A DNA stretch of 64,000 nt, taken from Punica granatum. Taxonomy: Eukaryota; Streptophyta; Magnoliopsida; Myrtales; Lythraceae. The translations under genes were made by a program, and so were the position numbers. A model generated the notes under the pieces. The model had not been told where the DNA came from. It worked only from the letters and a program-made list of their open reading frames with translations, and did not search any database. The stretch covers positions 1,302,001 to 1,366,000 of the forward strand of contig NC_045130.1 in the NCBI RefSeq assembly GCF_007655135.1. The letters run 5' to 3'. Shown here piece after piece: positions 33,301 through 46,588 of this stretch; positions within the stretch are counted from its first letter, which is position 1; the number at the start of each line of letters is the position of its first letter.

Positions 33301-36300
33301 GGTAGTTATTGACAAATTCTTTGTATATGCTAAACCTATTCCCCTGAGACCGCAATTAATGTATATATGGGTGAGTATTACTTATCTATTTGGATGTGTA
33401 ATGCTCAATCTAAATGTTTAAAAATGAAATATTGGCTTTACAGTGGGCTTACGATTCTACTTACAAGTATTTTGATTGATTATTACTCATCGACTTTACT
33501 GAATATTTAGTGTATATATATGTGTGTAGGAAGTGTTATTAGTAGTACTTGCAGGCACTCTTAATTAAGCACTGTTGTTAGTGTTATTAGTAGTACATTG
33601 TTGTTGCAATTCAGAGAGTCGAATATTAAAGATTATTCTCCCTTCTAACAAATGCATTTCCTGGAGCTCAAACTTGTATTCTCCTCATTTGCAATATTAG
33701 AACTGCTTAATTATCAATCAATAAACACTTTGATGATTGATTACTTTTTATGATTTTAAAAAGAATTAAGAAGATATATATGTTTGTGGCCGTGCGTCGA
33801 ACTCCAAATCGAGTACGGAACTGTACTGTATATATACTACGTACTTTGTTGGATGCCAAAAGACAGGACCTCGACAGAAGACGTACGTATATATTACCTC
33901 TTCACTTCTTCAAGAAACAGGAATTGAGTAGAACAGAACTGCATGAACTGTACAATTGCATGCATATATACATATACACACACGCACATATATAGGTGTC
34001 CTAAAAAAATTCCTGTCATATATGTATATATATATCCTCTCTCATCAAACCTTACATTTCTTCGATCGAAAGTCTCTCTCGTGAAATGCAGGCAAGCAAG
34101 ACAGCTTATACCTGCACTTACTGTGGCTACGAATTAAAGCCTTTCTTTTTTTGTCTTAAATTCACGGAATTCATTCCACCAAAATTATTATATGGATGAA
34201 AAGAAAGCTTTCTTAATTTACCCGCGTTTCCACACACCCAAAAGAAAAAGAAGGGTGATACCGTGGGACTAGCCCTGGTTGCGTACATGATCGAAAGAAT
34301 AATGCTGTATACTTTAGTTTCCTTTCTTTTACACTGTATATATACTATACCTATGTATACTGCCCCAAGAAAGCACTTCACTTTCTCTGGCTATGTACTT
34401 TCCGAGCAAAATGAAAATAATAATGCAGGTATTATATGTGAGGATTAAAGCTGTTTAAAATAATGATATATTAGTTATGCAACGCCATGTCTTTGTAATC
34501 TTCTGTTGGATCTTAATAGGCTGATCTTGTTTTTGGTAGCCAGGTCCCCACCTTCTTATCTTCCCATGACCTACCGACCTAGACGATTTTAAATCAATCA
34601 AATTTTATGTTTATATATTCTTAAAATTTCATACTCAATCCAAAATTTTAAGCTAATAGAATGGTGTCTTAAAAAGACAGAATTGTTCTTCTATTTTTCC
34701 GATAAGTGATTTAATATTCCTTAACTTGCACCCTCACGCGCAACGTGAACATAAAGCTACGAGTAGAGGGACTTGCATGGACACACAACACGTTGGTATG
34801 GGGCCTGAATTCTATGTCTGGTACCATCTTAAAATTTCGCTGTGACTTACAAGGATTGGACGCACGTCTAATTCAAAAGTTTAAGCTAATAAGATTATAA
34901 ACCCATGATTATCTTTCTATATTTCCAATGTGTGTTGTAGAATTCTTAACACTATATATATGGATCATGAATATGATGTGATTTCTCACAGATAATACGA
35001 ATCTATAGTAATCCGTTAGGCTAGCTGATCGTGATGAGCTTGCTTTATAACCAGGCCAACTTTTTGAATTTGGGGGCGGTGCCCACGAGAAGAAAAGATT
35101 CAAAGCTGATCGATGAGATGACACTTGTGGAAGAAGAGAAAGCTATAGCCAGCCAGCATGAGCCCGTTAACTGTTGATTTATTTTATTTTAATTATTTAT
35201 TTTGGTGATTCAAAATCAAATGCCTTGGGCAGTTATCTGTAGAAAGACATGACTTTTGAATTATTGGAGATGAGTCTCCTTAATTGTAGAGAGTCGTGTA
35301 CTGTAATTAAAGGAATGTGTTCATTCATTTTATAAATGAATATGTCTATTTATTGAAAGGACACGAAAGTGATATTTACTATTATAACTACCCATTTTCT
35401 CTCTTTTACAAATTATTCAGAAAACTCCATTACCTTTTCAACAATTCTCTATCCCTCTCCATCTCTCAAAAATTCTTCCAAATACTCTGAGTTCAAAAAC
35501 CTCCTTTGTATCGCAAAATTTTCAAGAGCAGTTGAGAGATTTTCGAGTTCTTAGGATTTTCTTTTTGAGTGCACATTATAAGATCCTGCGTGGTTCGTTG
35601 TATCTTAAGAGTAGGACATCATCACGTTATTGCACCAAGGTAGAGGCGGAAATCTACTTTGAAGTCAGCGCCTTTCACAGTGTGCCTTGAACCAGTTCTA
35701 CATACAAAGTTTTTTCTCATTTTTCTTAATTATTGATTTGTGTGTTCTTCGTGTTGTGTTTTTTTTTTCCGTGAATAGAATTTTTAACATTAACATCATC
35801 TAAGTTATGCTGGCTGTATAGCTAGCTAGAGTGAATGACATTTTATTCCTTTCTTCCTGCGTTTTTTCCTTTTTTGATCTTTATGGGGTTAATAAAAGAA
35901 CATTATTAGTAAGGAGGAAATGTACGTATACCTGCATGGAAGAGAATCATCAATAGATGAAATTAATAGGGAATCCATTCCCTGTACAATATTATACTAG
36001 AGCGTGACCCGCACTACACAAAAAATCAACTGTTATTTCAATATTTTAAAAAGTAAGTCAAGCCTAAATTTGATACTTTGTCAAACTATATTATATTTTA
36101 AAGATAATACTTTATTATACTTGTATCTAAAAATAAAAAGATAATTTATCCAAAAAAATAAAATAAAAAGATATTACGTTATTATATAATCCAATATACA
36201 TCAATTTGTCTAAATTATAGATATTGAAGTTTATGATAAAACTATATTTCAGAATAATTATGATATATTCATTGGTATGCTGCGAATAAAAGAAGAAGAA

Positions 36301-36504
36301 GAAGATCTACAAAAATATATATATATATATATATATAAGAAGAAGAAGAAGAAAATGGGTGGGAACGTTCAAAAGAGAGGAAGGAGGAGGAAATCGAGGG
36401 AGGGATTGAAAGGTGAGTAATCAAAAAAGAAATTGAAATTACAAACTTGTCCTTAAATTTCTTTAATTATTCATGTATATTTTCAAAGGACATTTTAATG
36501 GTAT
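33301..36504. other. Gene-free AT-rich spacer
   Basis: No gene is supported. Short frames at 33750-33995, 34127-34381 and 34909-35124 have no recognisable domain. TA and GAA simple repeats lie near 36285-36355. Confidence 0.45.
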
Positions 36505-36810
36505 ATTTGATTTTAGAATTAAGTATAATTGAGTTTTGATTTTAATTGGATTGTAATGATTGTGTTGTTGAATTAAGAGAAAAAGTGTGAAAAAGTAATG
36601 AATAGTTGAGAAAAAGTAATGATTGTATTGTTGAATTATGAAAAAAATAATAAATAGTTGAGAGAATTTAATATTAAAAAATAAATTGAATGATTAAAAA
36701 TTTGAAGAAAATGAAAAAGTAATAATTGTGTTGTTGATTTTTGTTGTGTAGTGAGTAGAGTTAAAGTTAAAGTTAAAATTTTAAAAACATGATTGTAAAA
36801 CCAAATAGAG
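36505..36810 (+). mobile_element. MITE-like element, family B (left of an inverted pair)
   Basis: It contains TAATGATTGTGTTGTTGAAT twice in similar form, with ends near TATATTTGATTTTAGAATT and ATTGTAAAACCAAATAGAG. The words match 205-450 directly and 36840-37205 as reverse complements. Confidence 0.5.
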
Positions 36811-36839
36811 CGTAAGAAATCAAAAGTTAGACAAATTAA

Positions 36840-37205
36840 GGCCTTGTTTATGGAGTCATATTCTACTCTATTTAACTCAACTTTATTTTTCTCTCAATTC
36901 AACAACACAATCATTATTATTATTTTTTTTCGATTTAATAATAAATTCTCTCACATATTTTTTCTCAATCATTGTTATAATTAGTTTTTTAATAGTTAAC
37001 TCTCTCAATTATTCATTATTTTTCTCTCAATTTAACAACACAATCATTACTTTTTATCTTATTATTATTCAATTCAATAATAAATTTTTTCATATACTTT
37101 TTTATAACTATTATTACAATTAATTTTTTTAATAATAAATTCTTCTAACTACTTTTATCATTATACCGTGAAGTTAAATAGAATCATACTATATTTCGTT
37201 ACCGA
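36840..37205 (-). mobile_element. MITE-like element, family B (right of an inverted pair)
   Basis: It runs from AAGGCCTTGTTTATGGAGTC to about CGTTACCGAACG. Two internal copies of CAACACAATCATTA words are the reverse complement of those in the copy 30 bp to the left, making a loose inverted pair of about 700 bp. The borders are approximate. Confidence 0.5.
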
Positions 37206-37546
37206 ACGCTACCTACCTCTCTTCTCCCTTTCATGACAGTATAGATAAAGAACATCGACTCGCCTAGCTAGTCACTTTAGCAATTGTAGCTACCTAGACA
37301 TTACAACATATATCACATCACCCAATATGTTAGATGGTCCTCTCAACAAACAACGTTATTCGAGCAAGAGAATATATAGCTTGTCCGGAAGGAATATAAA
37401 TTGAGAGGTTGTCACTATTCATCTTCAAGATGGAAATTCCCAGCTGCTATTTAGTTATAGGAAAGTTGTTCTCATGATCAGGGATGCAAAACAGCCATAA
37501 ATATTAATTAAATATGCATTGATATGATATTGGGTTGATGACTTGG

Positions 37547-37620
37547 GCATATCCATATTGTTTTTTTTTTTTTTGCTGAATAGAAAAGCGTTAGAAAAAA
37601 GAAAAAGCATATCCATATTG
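37547..37620. repeat. 46-bp micro-insertion with 14-bp direct repeats
   Basis: GCATATCCATATTG occurs at 37547-37560 and 37607-37620. The 46 bp between them begins with 14 T and continues GCTGAATAGAAAAGCGTTAG and an A/G-rich end. On the minus strand this reads as a short 3' end followed by a poly(A) tail, as expected for a severely 5'-truncated retroposed RNA with a target duplication. Confidence 0.7.
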
Positions 37621-40600
37621 CTGGTAATGCTATCATTTGGTGTTTTTCTTGAAGAAATTATTATTGGGTGATCGTAGTTGCAGCTCCATGCTCATTCCTA
37701 ATTTCAAAATTTCTTCGTCTTCCTTTTTTTTTCATTTTTCATTTTTCTTTGTTCCTCTCCCCTGTGTGTCCTAATACTATATAATTTTGCCTGGAATTAG
37801 TAAATTGTCGATCTCGTGTTTTTTCTTTTGTGTGTGGAAAAATATTCGATTTTTTGGGCGTACTGTATACATCGTTGTAGTGAATAATACATGTAAATTG
37901 ACTGAAAATGGGTGTTTTCACGGATTATTTGAGAAAAGCAAAGTTTTCTGCAAACTTCTTATGGGAAATACTTTTCGTTCCCCGGCCATTAACGAGGGAA
38001 AGGATCTGCCCTTCTCTCTGACAATGTTGGACATGTCATGTGTATATATATATATATATATAGTCCACCTTGAAGAAGATTGAAAAATTAAGAGAGACTC
38101 AATATACCGGCACTCGATATATTCTTCTACCTTGATGAATGATCATATTCAGATCATATGGGAACAGGGCCGGCCATCTCCGTCTCATTTCCTTGCTAGG
38201 ACTCCATATATATACTATATAACTAATACCATAATTTCATCGATCCTCATATTCAAAAGACACCATCCAAATCATAGCAATGTCGGCATGGCAGAGATGT
38301 ATGATCAGTTGAATCGGTAAAGTTGTACTTTCAAGATCCATTGGTTTCAATATCGAGAGGCTAGCTTTAATATGTTCTTATATTGAATATGTCTAATTGT
38401 GGCCACATGTGTATATACACAAATTATGAAATATTAATTAGCAACGCGAACTATTCGTTAATTAATGGCATCCAATTATTCACTCGCTGTCTACTTAGTC
38501 CGCTGGTTCGTTAGAATTTCTCTTCAAACTCTGAACTCATCGATTACCTCATCCCGAGACTTTCTCAGCCATTGATCCCCGAAGTCTCCTCTTTACAAGA
38601 AATTTTGTGCGTCCTGCAACCCCACCGGGTGTATATATGAACACTCACACACATATATATATATGTTCATAATAGACATTGGGCACTTTAAATTTCTGCT
38701 TCCTAACCTCATGAAAAAGTGGTTATTTTAGCATGACAGTAAATCACGGTAATATATTTAGTACTCTCAGTTTCGTTTTTAGTATTTCATCAGTTTCAGT
38801 ATTTTGTATTTTCATTACAAATAATGAAAGTACTAGACATTTGAATTGCAGGTACCAAATGTGTGCTCCTGATTCAATATCATGTTAACATTTTCATTTG
38901 TTCATTCATTGCTAAAATCACAATTAATCAGAATACTCCCACTTTAACAAAAGCCACATTTATGAGGAAAAAATCTACATTTTTTTCCCAGCCGTGACAA
39001 GATAGTACGTTGACACAGTTGAATTGATCGGATACGTACATAAATTGGGTCTTGGACCTCGAGTGGATGAATATATTAATACATACATACATATATATAT
39101 ATATATATGTGTGTGTACAAGTACATTGACCTCAAAAAAGATGTATGGAAAAAGCTAGCGATCATTCAAGAAGGAAAATAGAGGGTTGTCTTCTTCCTCT
39201 TTTACTTCCTTCCTTCCTTTCCTATTATTATTTGCAGCTGGCCAATTCGATCGACAATGAAAAATTACAATCGCGCCATTGAAATATATATATACACAGC
39301 TGTTCATCACTTTGCTGAGGGACACAACTGCACGTCTCTTTTTGTGAAGGCTTAGCGCATCGAGTTGTCTCCGTCACGATCAGTTTGCGCTCGATAGATT
39401 AATATTTATCATCTAGCAAAATCTCGTATACTTTTTCTATGATATGTGATTGTATTGTAATTTGTATGTCATATCAATCCATCGCACACCATACCAAAAT
39501 TAGGGACGAGGTACTGGTTATAGAGCGACAGCTAAAAGACACAACTTTTGGCACGGCCCCTTAGCCACACAAGGAGCTAAAGAAAATGCCCCCCAAGAAA
39601 TATAATTATGCATCGTGCATGCATGTATGATATATGTATTATGAAATGATTGATACTGATTGAATGGATCATCAAAACGGGGACAAGTTGCACAATCGAC
39701 GTCGTACTATGTCTGGACCACTGGCGAATATAGAGGTGTTGTTTGGAATAATCAAATCTCATTCATGATATAAAAAGAGAGGATATCGAAGCCTGACATC
39801 CAAATAGGAATAACGTTCCGAAATTGCTGACGGTGATGATCGATGAAAACATTAGTTGACAGGGGATCAGATCATGAAATATCTCATCTCAATCTCTCTC
39901 TCTCTTTCTTGAGTGCCCCTACCACTCCTAAAAGAAGCAACCTCAATCGATTGGTGCGAATGTTTTTGGCAGTTGCAGAATGACTTCAATTTGTTAGGTA
40001 CGTAGGTTATATCATAGACATGATGACTTATGAATCCATTTCAGACACCAATCATTATTGTTCTTGGCCAACGACATCGAATAGACTTGCATCCTCCCCA
40101 TCCGATCTAGTTACTTGAATGATGCAGAACCAGTAAGGAGATTGTAGGACGATCATATAGACAACTGCTAGTCGATTATTTGCTTCGAATATCGTCAGGA
40201 AAACTCCCGGTGACTTTGGAGCACCTCTTAATACAAGAATAGTTCAACCTTCCGATAATATAGTAACCAAACTAAAAGATATTCAACTTATCGTTGCTTT
40301 TCTAAGCGTAGCATCATTCAGGAAATTATCAGCATCGATAAATGAACGGATCCTGAAAATATTACTCTGTACCTGAGGGCAAAACTTCAAGCGAGCAAAA
40401 ATTTCAGATGTGAAAATGTACGTCTTCTGCAGCTAAACTCGACAAGACTAGTAGCAGTACAATCCTTCACACCAAAATGTAGTCGATGCCAAACACCAGA
40501 AGGTCAAGGTATGATCCTGAAAATTTTCTTTTAAAAAAAAATATTGGAAAAAGAAATTAAAAATGGAGAGACACAAGCTCCTGCAAAATATGGTCGCGCG

Positions 40601-40650
40601 ATTGCTGAACACTCAGCCTCCGGAAACAAACCAAGAATTCCATAGCACGG
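37621..40650. other. Gene-free spacer before TOM2A
   Basis: AT-rich DNA with TA runs near 38041-38060, 38653-38664 and 39090-39108. No gene is supported. The last few hundred bases before 40651 would contain the TOM2A 3' UTR. Confidence 0.45.
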
Positions 40651-43600
40651 TTACATAATGGTGCAACAGCTCCTTTCTTCTGCTGGCTGTGCGGAAACTT
40701 GCTGGAACCTACCCGACTCAGATGGGTTGTATGTGAACTCTGAAGTATCTAGCCCATACTGATCCAATTCCAAAATCAACAACAGTATTAGTATACACTA
40801 TGGGAGGGACAGTACCAGTACCAAGTTTCGACAATATGGGTTCCTGAAAAACTCTAAAGTGGACAATTTCCAAAAGCTTAATCTCGTATAATGTAGTGAC
40901 GGTGTTATCTGAGCATGATTTCACATACAAGCCATCACCTGACATGTGCAGAAAGAACTTGAAATAGCACGCAATGACTATGGATGATCAAGACTCAAAA
41001 CAAGAACCTATGTTCTAATGTCATTCTGAACTGATTCTAATAAAAGCCTAAGTTTGTGGTATATATTAAGGTATATATTGAGCATGGTTTACCACCCCCC
41101 ACCAATGGATGAAAGCAAGGGATCGCCGCAGATCTGAATCCCATTTAATATGGCAAATTCATTCCAAATGTTCCCGTTCCTTCCAATGAAAAGTGGCATC
41201 ATAGTCAAGAGAGGTCAACAAGTTATTAGAAGGTGAATGTGAGATAGTACCTTTTCTCTCATGCGAGTGCTCCAAGCATCATTTCTGCTTGGGCGCTGAT
41301 CGAGGGCCCCAGCAACTGGTACACCTGTAGCTGGTGGTGGAGGCCGGTTAATCAGTGGCTGTCTGATCTGTTGTCTTGGGACGATGTACTCGTCATCGCT
41401 GTCGTATTCTATTGGCCGATTTGCAGCCCTGACCATAAGGGCTAACGAGAAGACGAGAGCCTGCAATCATTTCACATAGACATTATGAAATGTATTCTGG
41501 AAGCAGAGTAACTAGTGTTTTCTCAACTAATGAGAGCCGGGAGGATCAATCCAGCTTCCAAAGCAAGCCAGAAAGCCCAAATTGATATCATGTGATGGTC
41601 CATAACCCTACGTATTTATACTATATGCTTAACTGAAGGTCTGAAGGAGATGCAAAAAGAATTCATGTGATACAAATTATGAAAGAAAACCAAAGCCAGA
41701 TTGTCCAATATCATCTTTTGGATTTTCAAAATGCCATGCCTGGAATCATTTCAATATGTCTAAAGAAAATCACAAACCTGATATTGTTAAGGTTTCTCGA
41801 GGAAACAAAACAGTTTATTTATCTCTGCCAGGGATTGTGGCAGTTTCTAAACATCAATGGAAGAGGGAAAAGATTGAAGTTGGAGGGCGTGCTTTTCAAT
41901 GACGTCATGCCAATCTTACCTCCAAAATAACAATTCCAAGGGCAACCCATTTGACAATATCCCAATGCTCCTTCAGGAAGTCATATACCATAGCAAAGTC
42001 TCCAGTTTTATCTGTCGGAATATCCTACAAAGTTATTCAAGCAGATGGTCATTGCATGCTTTATCATCTAGTGGTAGTAAAAGATCAACAACAATAACAC
42101 TCACATCCTCCCAGCTCTTGTTAAAGTAAATAAAAGCTGCGATCCCAAGCTGGGCCAATATCAACAGGATCACCAAGATTGCGTACTGTGTTCACTTAAG
42201 GAAACCACTTGCTCTAGAATCAAGTCTCAACAATCGGAAAGACTATACAGAAAGAAATGAAAAAAAGGCAAAGCAATGCTAGTAGGGTTTTTTTTTTTTT
42301 TTACTAACCCGAGGTGTCTGGGCTTCGCCCAACTAATCCCCAGGGCTCCGTGAACCCCCGGCGGCGCACGGAGCGGGTAATTACGCCAAAGGCGCTCCGG
42401 TGGCCACTAGGGGATTCGAACCCGGATCTCGGTACAAACTTGGGTGCACATTAACCATTAGGCCGAACCCCTTGAGGTTAATGCTAGTAGGGTTAGCTTA
42501 ATATAAAGATGGCTTAAAATTTGAGGAAGCATAATATGATGGATGCATAAAATCATTTCCTCTCAGAGAGCTGTAATCTAACTCTTGCTATGACATAACT
42601 TCTTAAGATTATTAAGAAACTAAGTTTCTAATACAAAGGAAAGACAAGGATACACAAGTCAGGCAGCATCCATTCCGGGTCACAGTTCCGATGCATCCGC
42701 AGCAAGATATAACAAAGAGAACCACCCCAACACCAATGAACAAGTATATGAACCTGCAAAGCCATGCAAAAATTAGAACATTGGTAGAGTAGTAGCAAGA
42801 AACACCTCGCTAAACAAAACGAGCTTGCATTTTAAGTGACAACAAACTATGTACTGGCATGTGGAAGACTGGAAATTGCATGGTAAACTAAATGGGAAGT
42901 AAACACTCAAAAGTATTCCCATTGACCAGTAATTTCAAAGCAAGAGCAAACGAGAACATGTTAATATGAGATGCATTTGGAAAGAGGAGGTTCTAACGAG
43001 CAAAAAAGTACTAAGAGGAATTGTATTTTCTAGCAGAAACCCACTGAACTTAATCAATGTGGCTCATTGCATGACATGTCGCTAGATATGTAACAAGATA
43101 TAATAGCACTTCCTTGCAGGAACATAGAAATATATTATGGAGAGTCACTCCACTGCAATAATGAGCATATTCAACCCTAAGCTTGGTATCTGGTAAGCTG
43201 AGGGCAGAAAAGATCCCACATAATGAACAATGCTTATCACAAGTCACCAACCATGTTTGATGATTATTATTAAAGACGAACATTTTCAGCTATATTGCTC
43301 AAACATATTGTATTGCAAGCTAATATCTGTAACTCTAGTAATGATGTAATCATCACAGCAAGGCCCATGACCTAAAGTGCCATACTAGACGCCTAATAAT
43401 CCCTCTAAAAACTCATTACAGATAAAGGAAATATCGTGCAAGGAAAGAAGGCATACCAAGCTTTAGGTAAGTTATCGAATATACTGGATGACAGGGAGAC
43501 CGCCATTAGCAATGGTCGGCCGAGCTCCACCAAATTCGGATCCCCAGCCACAGGTGAGGTCGACGGAGTGCTGCTGGACGAATTCTTGTATTCAACAAAC

Positions 43601-43695
43601 AAGTAGATCCCATACCCCACCATTGCCAGTCCCGCAAGTGTCAACAAGAAATTCAAGAGCTTCAAGAGGCATTCTAAGCACCCTCTACAAGCCAT
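40651..43695 (-). CDS. TOM2A: Tobamovirus multiplication protein 2A homologue (tetraspanin-like)
   Basis: Six coding exons, in gene order: 43695-43457, 42753-42654, 42185-42105, 42024-41920, 41460-41251 and 40758-40651. All joins are phase-consistent and give 280 residues, the length I recall for Arabidopsis TOM2A. Four membrane segments are visible: about 12-34 (LLNFLLTLAGLAMVGYGIYL), 81-100 (FIYLFIGVGVVLFVISCCG), 114-135 (YAILVILLILAQLGIAAFIY) and 166-187 (VKWVALGIVILEALVFSLAL). A CCGC motif follows segment two and a basic, proline-rich cytosolic tail ends CCTIM. Family knowledge: TOM2A is a tonoplast protein that interacts with TOM1 and supports tobamovirus replication complexes; it is a host susceptibility factor, not a viral gene. 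A leader intron is likely (GTAAGT-type donor near 44330). Intron 2 carries a SINE. Confidence 0.92.
42275..42494 (-). mobile_element. tRNA-derived SINE in TOM2A intron 2
   Basis: A 15-bp perfect target duplication (AATGCTAGTAGGGTT, 42275-42289 and 42480-42494) flanks about 190 bp. On the minus strand the element has an A-box-like head (GGCCTAATGGTTAA, complement 42451-42464), a perfect B box (GGTTCGAATCC, complement 42412-42422), a GC-rich body and a poly(A) tail (T run to 42302). It is in the same orientation as TOM2A, and the intact duplication suggests a recent insertion. Confidence 0.92.
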
Positions 43696-44640
43696 TTCCT
43701 ATAACCTCTTCGACCCCTTTGATTGACTATCAACTGGGTCACCTCTGATTCATCAATCCACGAGTTACCTTCAACAAGAAGACGAATTCAACTCAGAAAC
43801 CAACAGCCTGAATGTAAGATTAATATTACAAAGATATACATGAGTAAAGTAGATCGACTGCTAGAGGCGGGAGCAAATTTCCAGATTAATCGACTTCTCC
43901 CTCCAAAAGAATCAAACTTGCATTCAAACTATAAAACAAAAGCTTACAGTAGCAACTCAAGTTCGTAATAGAAGCGTCGCATTGTACTTATATTACATTT
44001 CAAGGGATAAAAAAAAAAAAAAAAAAACTTGCTTTCCACATCCTAAGCTTTCCAAGAATTGAAAGCATGGATAGACACAGTCGTTTCATCCAATCGACTC
44101 CCCTGATTACAATCCGTTGACCACTGACCCAATATCAGACAACATTATCCAGCTGAAAATACAATGTGCAACAATCTACAACAAAATTCAATCCAATAAA
44201 CATCAAATTCAGCAGAGCAGAAGCTCCAAGCAAACGATAAATGGCAGCAATCGATCGAAAACACAGTTCTCAGAGAACGTTTGAATGGTCAGATCGCCGC
44301 CGGAGAACAGGATCGGCGGAAAGAAACTTACAGTACAGTCAGAGGTAGGATCGATCGCGTCGGATCGCGAGCTGCTCTTTCCTTCTCCCTTTGGATTCTG
44401 AATTCTCACAAAGACAGAAAAAAAGGAAGGAGGAAAAAGAGAGAAAGGTGTCGCTGGTCGCGTTATGCCAGGTTGGCACTTTGGTTACGGGCACTCCGTG
44501 TCTTTCTATATTCGGGACTCCTCGAGAGAAAATGACGTAAACACCCTGGGCAGGAAAGCCGCTTTCTCCCAAAATTCGTCATCAGCGCTGGGTAAAATCG
44601 TCAATCGGGTCATGCGAGATAAGGAAGGAGTACCTGGGCA
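43696..44640 (-). promoter_or_regulatory. TOM2A leader and upstream region
   Basis: On the minus strand a G-rich leader (to about 44400) ends at a donor-like CTGTACT|GTAAGTTTC near 44330. Acceptor-like sequences lie within 100 bp of the ATG at 43695. A leader intron is likely, but its exact ends cannot be fixed. A poly(A) run is at about 44010-44028. Confidence 0.4.
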
Positions 44641-46280
44641 TTAGCGAAGCGGTTTGTGTGTCTAAGGTGTGAAATGACGTGCACTCATTATTAGTTTACT
44701 AAATCTGACAATATTATTATAAGATAAGATCACTTAATTTAACGAAATAATTTGACAATTATACTCAACAAAGACATTTGGATAACTACCCGTTACTCCC
44801 CTAAAAAAAAAAAATAGAAAAATCTCGAGCTCCGAAAAAGAAAATCATCTCGTTTCATTTTGATTGTAGAGTTTTGAATTAATCGAATGAGTGCGTTATC
44901 TGATCTCCAGCTAAAACGGACATGAAAGCATGACTGGTTTTTAATGATAAAAATCCAAAACATAGTGGGATTTAATGGTTGAGACTTGAGAGTAATAAAT
45001 TATCATTACACTAACCTAATCCTCAAAATAAATCAATCAATATATAATACATATATATATATATATATATTATATAAATAAATAAGACATTTCATGAAAA
45101 TAAAAAAGTTGGTCGATGGAGAAGTCATATTGTACGCAGTGCAGTGGTCCTTCTCTGGGGCAGTCTCTATCGCAAGAAGAATATATAGTCATAAATTAAT
45201 AAAATTCAACCCTATATATATATATATATATATTAATAAATTCTTTGTGGACAAAATTAAAATTAGAGAGATAAGAAAAAGGAGGTAATTGATAATAAAT
45301 AATTACTAGATAAAATAAATTAGATCCAACAAAAAGAAGAATATTTTCAATTCATTTTGTCAGATGCGGTGCGATTAGAAATAATGGCGGGAAGGATGCA
45401 ACGGTCGTTCAAGACACCCAGCTACCCGTCAAGGACAATGGGGCACCTTTTGTGGAGTTGGTTGCATCTGCAGAATTACAATTATTGAGATAATTCCATC
45501 CCCGATACGACAATATGACACGGACAGTCCTTAATCTAGATAATTCCGATCACAAGGCCAGTCTCCTGTACATTTTAATGGTCATCGTTTACGGACGGAT
45601 AATCCTTATTTTAGTCAAGCACAAAGTAGTGGATGCGGCGTTCTCAAAATAGAAACATCGTCCTTCGGGTAACGATAGGCCGAGAGAATGACTTGTTACC
45701 ATATCAAAGAACTATAAACACCAGACAGAAAGACAAGACACATAAGAAAGCGCCGAGCACTAAACTAATAAGCAATTCATGATCTTTTGGGAGGCATTAT
45801 CCAAAAATTTCCTCAAGTTTTTTTTTTTTTCCCATTATTTGAGACCAGACGAAGCAGACAGCAGACAAGAGGAGGTCCGACCCAACTCAACCCATGAAAA
45901 GACAGAGCCCATTCCTTGGCCCACAAGCCAGCTATTTTATTTACATCCCAAAAACAGGCCCAACAGCAAAATGTCCTGTCGCCACTCTGTGCGGACAAGA
46001 TTCACACAAGTGGCACAGCCTCAACCACCCACGTGTCGACCTCCACATTTGACCTTTTTGATCGGGCGGATGGGTTCGGGATAGGATCAATGTCACTGAA
46101 TGAATGAATGACCTTTTGAAAAACTCTCCGGTCCTCAGATGTTTGCTGCTGTCCACCTTTTTCTTGATCTTGTTGGATGGCACATTATTTCGACCCGGTT
46201 TCACTTGACGCGATCGCTAATGAGCTCCCGGCGCGTGTCATGAGTTTCCTGGCGGTACCTCTCTCGGAGTCAGCGCGATG
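44641..46280. other. Spacer between TOM2A and APRR2
   Basis: No gene is supported. TA microsatellites lie near 45053-45070 and 45213-45231, and a poly(T) tract at 45819-45831. The part near 46281 would be the APRR2 3' UTR. Confidence 0.45.
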
Positions 46281-46557
46281 TCAGTGCTGTTCCGTGCCAT
46301 TGAGGCGAGGAGGGATGCAGGGTATCCCTTGCCTGGAGAGCTCGGCCAGCACACCCTCGGTGGAGGGAGGCTTGAGGCCTAAGGGCAGAGGGAGCCATGG
46401 CTTGTTTATTGCTTCCTTCACAGCCTTGTCGACGACTTCCTCGGCCTTGCAACCAACAAAAATATTGTCGTCAACAGAAAACGAAAAAACAAAACCAATG
46501 ACTTCACCATGGCATTGGTGTTTGAAACACACGTCCGTGACACACCTATTCCACCCC

Positions 46558-46588
<31 letters not shown>

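Noticed and set aside
40718..40945. 75-codon minus-strand frame at the TOM2A 3' end
   Set aside because: It is another frame over TOM2A exon 6 and intron 5; the exon 6 frame ending CCTIM is the family-consistent one.
42275..42494. A tRNA gene, suggested by a perfect B box
   Set aside because: The A box is degenerate, no cloverleaf follows, and the element has a poly(A) tail and target duplication, so it is a SINE.
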